Assembly: GCA_002291465.1 (NCBI GenBank)
Contig: CP021238.1
Span: forward strand, 3,596,001 to 3,660,000
From: Mycobacterium lepraemurium
GTDB lineage: Bacteria > Actinomycetota > Actinomycetes > Mycobacteriales > Mycobacteriaceae
Direction: 5' to 3'
DNA length: 64,000 nt
The notes below the pieces were generated by a model, which worked only from the letters and a program-made list of their open reading frames with translations, searched no databases and was not told where the DNA came from. Shown piece after piece: positions 60,172 through 64,000 of the stretch; position 1 is the stretch's first letter, and each line of letters begins with the position of its first letter. Made by a program: the position numbers and the translations under genes.

Positions 60172-60477
60172 CTACCGGATGTTGACGTCAACACTGGCCG
60201 GAAGGTCGATGCGCATCAGCGCGTCGACGGTCTTCGGCGTCGGGTCGAGGATGTCGATCAGCCGCTTGTGCGTACGCATCTCGAAGTGCTCCCGCGAGTC
60301 CTTGTACTTGTGCGGGGAGCGGATGACGCAATACACGTTCTTCTCGGTCGGCAGCGGAACCGGCCCTACGACGCTGGCACCCGTGCGGACGACGGTCTCG
60401 ACGATCTTGCGCGCCGAGGCGTCGATAGCCTCATGGTCGTAGGCCTTAAGCCTGATGCGGATCTTCTGTCCCACCAC
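60172..60477 (-). CDS. rpsJ: 30S ribosomal protein S10
   Basis: S10 is both a 30S protein and the transcription antitermination factor NusE. The 101-residue product has [40 protein letters not shown] and [20 protein letters not shown]. The GTG start at 60477 gives MVGQK where many mycobacteria have MAGQK. An AGGAGAAG site precedes it, with a stem-loop further up. First gene of the S10 operon. Intact. Confidence 0.97.
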   Translation of the reverse strand: MVGQKIRIRLKAYDHEAIDASARKIVETVVRTGASVVGPVPLPTEKNVYCVIRSPHKYKDSREHFEMRTHKRLIDILDPTPKTVDALMRIDLPASVDVNIR

Positions 60478-60499
60478 GCTTCTCCTACCCTCACTCCGC

Positions 60500-60525
60500 G
60501 TTGAGGCCCGGTGTCCGGGCTCAAC
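60500..60525 (-). promoter_or_regulatory. Stem-loop in the S10-operon leader
   Basis: An inverted repeat GTTGAG(G)CCCGG...CCGGGCTCAAC with a 3-base loop and one bulged base ends 23 bases before the rpsJ GTG. It could hide or frame the ribosome-binding site or be a target for ribosomal-protein feedback. No T-run follows. Whether it acts is unknown. Confidence 0.4.
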
Positions 60526-60739
60526 TAATCCGTGTCCTCAGTGCCACCGGCGCGCCGATCGGGCCGGCCAACTCTGGGCCGATCGAGCGTTACGCCGGAT
60601 TGTGCGCCACTGTTTACCTGTCGTGGTCCACCGGCCCCCGCGGTCGGGCGTGTCACCCTCACGCAGCCTCATCGGCGCAAATTTCGGGATCGAAATTCGT
60701 CGCTCTCAAAGGATGGGACCGGACGCGCCCGTTTAGACG

Positions 60740-60759
60740 CTGGTCGTATACCCGACCAG
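60740..60759. promoter_or_regulatory. 20-bp inverted repeat between tetR and rpsJ
   Basis: CTGGTCG and CGACCAG flank a TATACC centre in perfect symmetry. It lies 69 bases beyond the TetR gene stop and 263 bases before rpsJ, in the 350-base gap 60478-60827, which otherwise shows no gene. It may be an operator, since the centre resembles a -10 element, or a hairpin ending the TetR transcript. Confidence 0.4.
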
Positions 60760-60827
60760 GCGCAAAACCCGGCTCAAGGCAACCTGGACAGTATGCCTCA
60801 GACCCCGGCTCGAACAAAATTCGGCCG

Positions 60828-61484
60828 TCAGGCACATGCGGATTCGACCCTCGCCGCCCTGGCCCGGGCGGACTGGACGTGCAGGAAGCCGTCCACCGCC
60901 GCCAGGGCGCACTCGCGGTAGTCGAAATCGGGCAGGGTGGACAGCCGGCCCAGCACCAGCGGGCCGATCAGCAGGGCGATCGCCCGGGACCGGTCCATCT
61001 CCCCCAGTTCGGCGGCCTCCGGGCTGTCGTAGATGACGTCGAACGACTCGGAGTACTGCTGGGCGATGCGCTCGCGCAGCGTGGTGATCGCCACGCTGTC
61101 GTCGGCGCGGGGTTGCGGCCACGCCTCCAGGTCGCGGCCCAGCGCCAGCCAGGTCATGGCCGTCATCATGGTCGGGGCCTGGGCGACGGCCTCGGCCTGG
61201 GCCAGTACCACCGCGACCAGCCGGTCGCGCAGCGACCCCTCGGCGGGCGGGGTGGGCGAGGCCGGGATCAGGCTGTTGAACGCCGCCGCCAGCAGATCGT
61301 TTCCGCTCGGGAAGTGCCGGTACAGCGTCGCCCGGGCCACGTTGGCGGTGCGGGTGACCGCGTCGACCGTCACCGCGCTGGGACCACCGGCACGCAGCAG
61401 CGTGACGGCGGCTTCGAGCAGCCGGGCCCGCGACCGGGCGGACCGTGGATCGGACGTCGGGGCGGAAATTGTGCGCCACCTCAC
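60828..61484 (-). CDS. TetR-family transcriptional regulator
   Basis: A 218-residue one-component regulator. The N-terminal helix-turn-helix is at about residues 35-62 (AVTVDAVTRTANVARATLYR, then HFPSGNDLLAAAF). The remaining helical domain would bind an unknown ligand. A GTG at 61484 gives a short basic lead. It lies between mftG and rpsJ on the same strand, 92 bases from mftG, where M. tuberculosis has Rv0698-Rv0699. It is not the MftR position. Intact. Confidence 0.85.
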   Translation of the reverse strand: MRWRTISAPTSDPRSARSRARLLEAAVTLLRAGGPSAVTVDAVTRTANVARATLYRHFPSGNDLLAAAFNSLIPASPTPPAEGSLRDRLVAVVLAQAEAVAQAPTMMTAMTWLALGRDLEAWPQPRADDSVAITTLRERIAQQYSESFDVIYDSPEAAELGEMDRSRAIALLIGPLVLGRLSTLPDFDYRECALAAVDGFLHVQSARARAARVESACA

Positions 61485-61576
61485 TGTATTGCGAACCGTA
61501 TTGCCAACGAGACCATCGGTCGAGCTACGAGACTATCGGTCTGGATGGGCCCGGCAATAGCCCCCCGGGTGGGGCG

Positions 61577-63016
61577 TCACCGCACGAATTCCGCGGCCCG
61601 GTGCCCGATCATCACGATGGTGGCGTGCGGGCCGCGGCTGGTGATGGCGGGCAGCACCGAGCCGTCGATCACCCACAGGTTGTCGATGCCGCGGACCCGG
61701 CACCGCGGGTCGACGACCGCCCGCGGGTCGCCGTCGACACCCATCGGCGCCGTGCCGCAAAGGTGTTGGGAGGTCGACCAGATGGCCGCCGCGGCATCGG
61801 TTGTGCCGCCGGCCAATTCGCGGGCCAACTCGGCGCCGCGGGCCAGCGCGGCGACGTCGCCGGGCTCGCTGTCGTAGCGGTGCTCGATGCGGGGCGGCAC
61901 GGCGGGATCGGCCGACACCAGCGTCAGGCAACCCCGCGCGCGGGGTTGCATCAGCGCCACCCCGAGGTGCGGCCAGTCGGCGTGCCCGGCGGTGCCGTCG
62001 CCGGTCATCGCCACGAACCCGCTGGTGTACGGCCTGATCTCAAGATCGTCGGCGGTGCTGAGCACCACCTCGAGCGCCGGCCGTCCGGGGGCCACCGGCC
62101 AATCGGTAGGCAGCACCCATTCGGCGTGATCGCTGAACGACGTCCCCACCGGCAGCGCCACGCGCACCGGCACCCCGCCGGCGCGCAGCATGCCCGGCTC
62201 GCCGATGCCGGACAGCATCAGCAGGTGCGCTGTTTCAATGGCGCCGGCGCACAACACGATTCGGTCGGCGGTCAGCGTAGCCCGGCCGTGCGGGCCGACC
62301 ACGTCGGCGCCCCGGGCGACGGTGCCTGCCAAACGCAGCCGCGCCACCCGGGTGTGCGCCTGCACGCGCAGGTTGGGCCGGCTCAGCGCGGGGATCAGAT
62401 ACCCCGCACCCGAGCCCTTGCGGACGCCGTCGACGATGTGCAGCGGGACCGCGCCTATCCCCGAAACCGGTTGGGCCGCAGCGTCATTGAGATCGTCGAT
62501 CCAGCCGAATCCGGCGCGCCGCGCGGCGTCGATGAAACGCTCTGTGGTTCCGGTCATTTCGCGGGTACGGCGGACCAGGATGGGGCCGCTGCGGCCGTGC
62601 GCGGGTCCGTCGAAGTCCAGGTCGGTCTCGATGGCGCGGAAGCTGTCCAGCACGTCCGACCATGCCCAGCCCGGCAGGCCGAAGCGGTCGAAATCGCGGG
62701 GCAGCCCGCGGCAGAAGTAGCCGCCGTTGATCGCGCCGGAGCCGCCGATGGTGGCGCCGCGCACCAGCGGGTGCCGGCGGGCGGGCCGCTCGGTGAGCTG
62801 GGTCTGGTATCGGCGCACCAGCGGGCTGCCGACGCCGATCGGCAATTGCAGCCCGTTGGCGGTCCGGGCGAGCAGCGCCGGGTCGTCGAGGGCCGGGCCC
62901 GCCTCGACCACGGTCACCGTGCACCGCGGATCGGCGGAAAGACGTTCGGCGACAACCGATCCGGCGCTGCCGGCGCCGACTATCAGCACATCGCTGTGCG
63001 AGACGGCGTTATTCAA
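61577..63016 (-). CDS. mftG: Mycofactocin-associated GMC oxidoreductase MftG
   Basis: MftG is a GMC-family flavoenzyme that links mycofactocin reoxidation to respiration. The 479-residue product has the FAD motif VLIVGAGSAGSVVAERLS, the GMC signature GATIGGSGAINGGYFCRG, and the C-terminal STSQHLCGTAPMG with RGIDNLWVIDGSVLPAITSR. It starts at a TTG (63016), ten bases after the mftF stop. Syntenic with Rv0697. The rest of the mft operon lies beyond the right edge. Intact. Confidence 0.92.
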   Translation of the reverse strand: MNNAVSHSDVLIVGAGSAGSVVAERLSADPRCTVTVVEAGPALDDPALLARTANGLQLPIGVGSPLVRRYQTQLTERPARRHPLVRGATIGGSGAINGGYFCRGLPRDFDRFGLPGWAWSDVLDSFRAIETDLDFDGPAHGRSGPILVRRTREMTGTTERFIDAARRAGFGWIDDLNDAAAQPVSGIGAVPLHIVDGVRKGSGAGYLIPALSRPNLRVQAHTRVARLRLAGTVARGADVVGPHGRATLTADRIVLCAGAIETAHLLMLSGIGEPGMLRAGGVPVRVALPVGTSFSDHAEWVLPTDWPVAPGRPALEVVLSTADDLEIRPYTSGFVAMTGDGTAGHADWPHLGVALMQPRARGCLTLVSADPAVPPRIEHRYDSEPGDVAALARGAELARELAGGTTDAAAAIWSTSQHLCGTAPMGVDGDPRAVVDPRCRVRGIDNLWVIDGSVLPAITSRGPHATIVMIGHRAAEFVR

Positions 63017-63025
63017 GGGCGAGGG

Positions 63026-64000
63026 CTAACTCCGGATCTGGGGTTTGAGAGCGCGCGCGTTGCGCTCCCGTAGCACACCCCACCACAACCCGAGCCCGTA
63101 CGCCAGGTCGTCCACCCGCTTGAGCACCAGATAGGTCGGCAGCCCGATCGGTTCGACGTCGTCGCCGACGGCGTCGCGGCGGCGCAGCCAGTCGACCACC
63201 CCGTCCATCACGGCCGCCACCAGCACCACCCGTCTGAAGTGGCGCGACATGGTGGCGGCCAGCAGTGCCAGCGGCCAGTAGTGCCGGCACAGCGCCGAGG
63301 CCAGCTGCAGCGCCGCCGACCACAGGCCGCGGCCGGCCGCCGTCACCACGTCGGTCATCGACGTCTCGGCGCTGCGCATCGCCCGGGCGATCCGCCGGCC
63401 CGTCAGGACGGCCAGCAGCAGGGAGGCCAGCCGCGACAGCGTGGAAGCGAAGGCCATCAGGATCCAGGTCATCAGCGCCCAGCCGGAGATCACCACCGGT
63501 GCTGTCTTGTCCGGGTGGCGCACCGACAGCGGGGCCGCCGATCCGCCGTAAAACGCTTTGCGCGCAAGCCAATCCCGCAATTCGGTGCGGTGGTCGTGGC
63601 CCACCAGGGCGATGGGCTCATAGCGCAGCCGGACCCCCGCTTCGATCAGCCGCCAGCACAGGTCGACGTCCTCGCCGGACTGCAGCGTCTCGTCGAATCC
63701 GCCGATCTCGCGGATCGCCGAGCACCGGCAGATGATCGCCGCGCTGGGCACGTAGGACACCGTGCTGTGCGGCAGCACCGGCGCCTCGCGCTCACCAAGG
63801 TCGAGCGAGGAGTGCACCGCCTCATAGCGGGCCACCACGTTCTCGCTGTGCGACAGGCCGACGATGCGCGGCGCGACCAGCCCGACGGTCGGATCGCAGA
63901 AATGGCCGAGCAGCGCTTCCAGCCAGCCCCGGCGCGGCGCGACATCGGAGTCCAGGAAGGCGACGAAGTCCGTCCGGCAGGCCGCCAGCCCCGTGTTGCG
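63026..64000 (-). CDS. mftF: Mycofactocin glycosyltransferase MftF, 3' part
   Basis: MftF adds glucose units to the mycofactocin redox cofactor. Only the C-terminal 324 residues are in the window; the 5' end is beyond 64000. The family-2 glycosyltransferase features are [20 protein letters not shown] (the DxD region), [20 protein letters not shown] and [20 protein letters not shown] (the ED acceptor motif). Hydrophobic helices follow ([29 protein letters not shown]). The frame is open throughout. Syntenic with Rv0696 and coupled to mftG. Confidence 0.92.
   Translation of the reverse strand, partial: RNTGLAACRTDFVAFLDSDVAPRRGWLEALLGHFCDPTVGLVAPRIVGLSHSENVVARYEAVHSSLDLGEREAPVLPHSTVSYVPSAAIICRCSAIREIGGFDETLQSGEDVDLCWRLIEAGVRLRYEPIALVGHDHRTELRDWLARKAFYGGSAAPLSVRHPDKTAPVVISGWALMTWILMAFASTLSRLASLLLAVLTGRRIARAMRSAETSMTDVVTAAGRGLWSAALQLASALCRHYWPLALLAATMSRHFRRVVLVAAVMDGVVDWLRRRDAVGDDVEPIGLPTYLVLKRVDDLAYGLGLWWGVLRERNARALKPQIRS

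Noticed and set aside
61445..63073. Plus-strand open frame of 542 codons
   Set aside because: It is antisense to intact mftG and shows only the codon shadow of that gene.

Overview
The window is GC-rich actinobacterial DNA. Gene content and order identify a slow-growing Mycobacterium: ESX-4 genes, Culp cutinases, rmlBC, sigL-rslA, TIGR00027 methyltransferases and mycofactocin genes mftG/mftF. The protein sequences look closest to the M. avium complex. About 25 of roughly 80 genes are broken by indels, nonsense codons or internal deletions. All 28 ribosomal-protein, rpoA and infA genes, and secY, adk, mapA, rmlB and rmlC, read through without interruption. This selective damage is what reductive evolution produces. 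An M. avium-complex-like genome in massive decay resembles M. lepraemurium; that name is an inference and needs a 16S/rpoB or ANI check.

Layout: 1-5023 is a decayed ESX-4 locus (eccC4, eccD4 and mycP4 broken, eccB4 readable). 5142-6694 holds two cutinase genes, one dead and one intact. 6691-11137 is the alpha operon on the minus strand (infA, rpmJ, rpsM, rpsK, rpsD, rpoA, rplQ, truA). 11392-15768 holds two F420-type luciferase-like oxidoreductase genes (second one dead), an internally deleted IS110-family element, and rmlB-rmlC. 15999-19540 carries three intact tandem acyltransferase-3 genes. 19461-29596 is a largely dead accessory cluster: phosphoesterase, KAS III-like, SRPBCC, ThDP enzyme, ABC ATPase and permease, methyltransferase, DUF4389, FAD monooxygenase. 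29612-33649 is rslA (truncated), sigL, mapA, adk, secY. 33863-42338 holds TIGR00027 methyltransferases, a GNAT protein and the broken xylB, serA2 and sppA. 42352-46533 is the spc operon (rplN to rplO). 46914-54920 is a wholly decayed accessory island between the spc and S10 operons: HNH nuclease, two DUF4436 proteins, formylglycine-generating enzyme, PstS-like lipoprotein, arylsulfatase. 54999-60477 is the S10 operon. 60828-64000 carries a TetR regulator, mftG and the 3' part of mftF.

The minus-strand ribosomal backbone is read from right to left: S10 operon, accessory island, spc operon, secY-adk-mapA, sigL-rslA, then further left infA to rplQ-truA. In M. tuberculosis these two ribosomal blocks are far apart (Rv0700-Rv0736 and Rv3456c-Rv3462c). 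Here they share one 64-kb window, as in M. smegmatis, which looks like the ancestral order.

Functional partners have decayed together: the sulfatase and its formylglycine-generating enzyme, the ABC ATPase and its permease, three of four visible ESX-4 genes, and RslA's extracytoplasmic domain beside an intact SigL that carries a good match to a SigL autoregulatory promoter. No tRNA, rRNA or CRISPR array was recognised.
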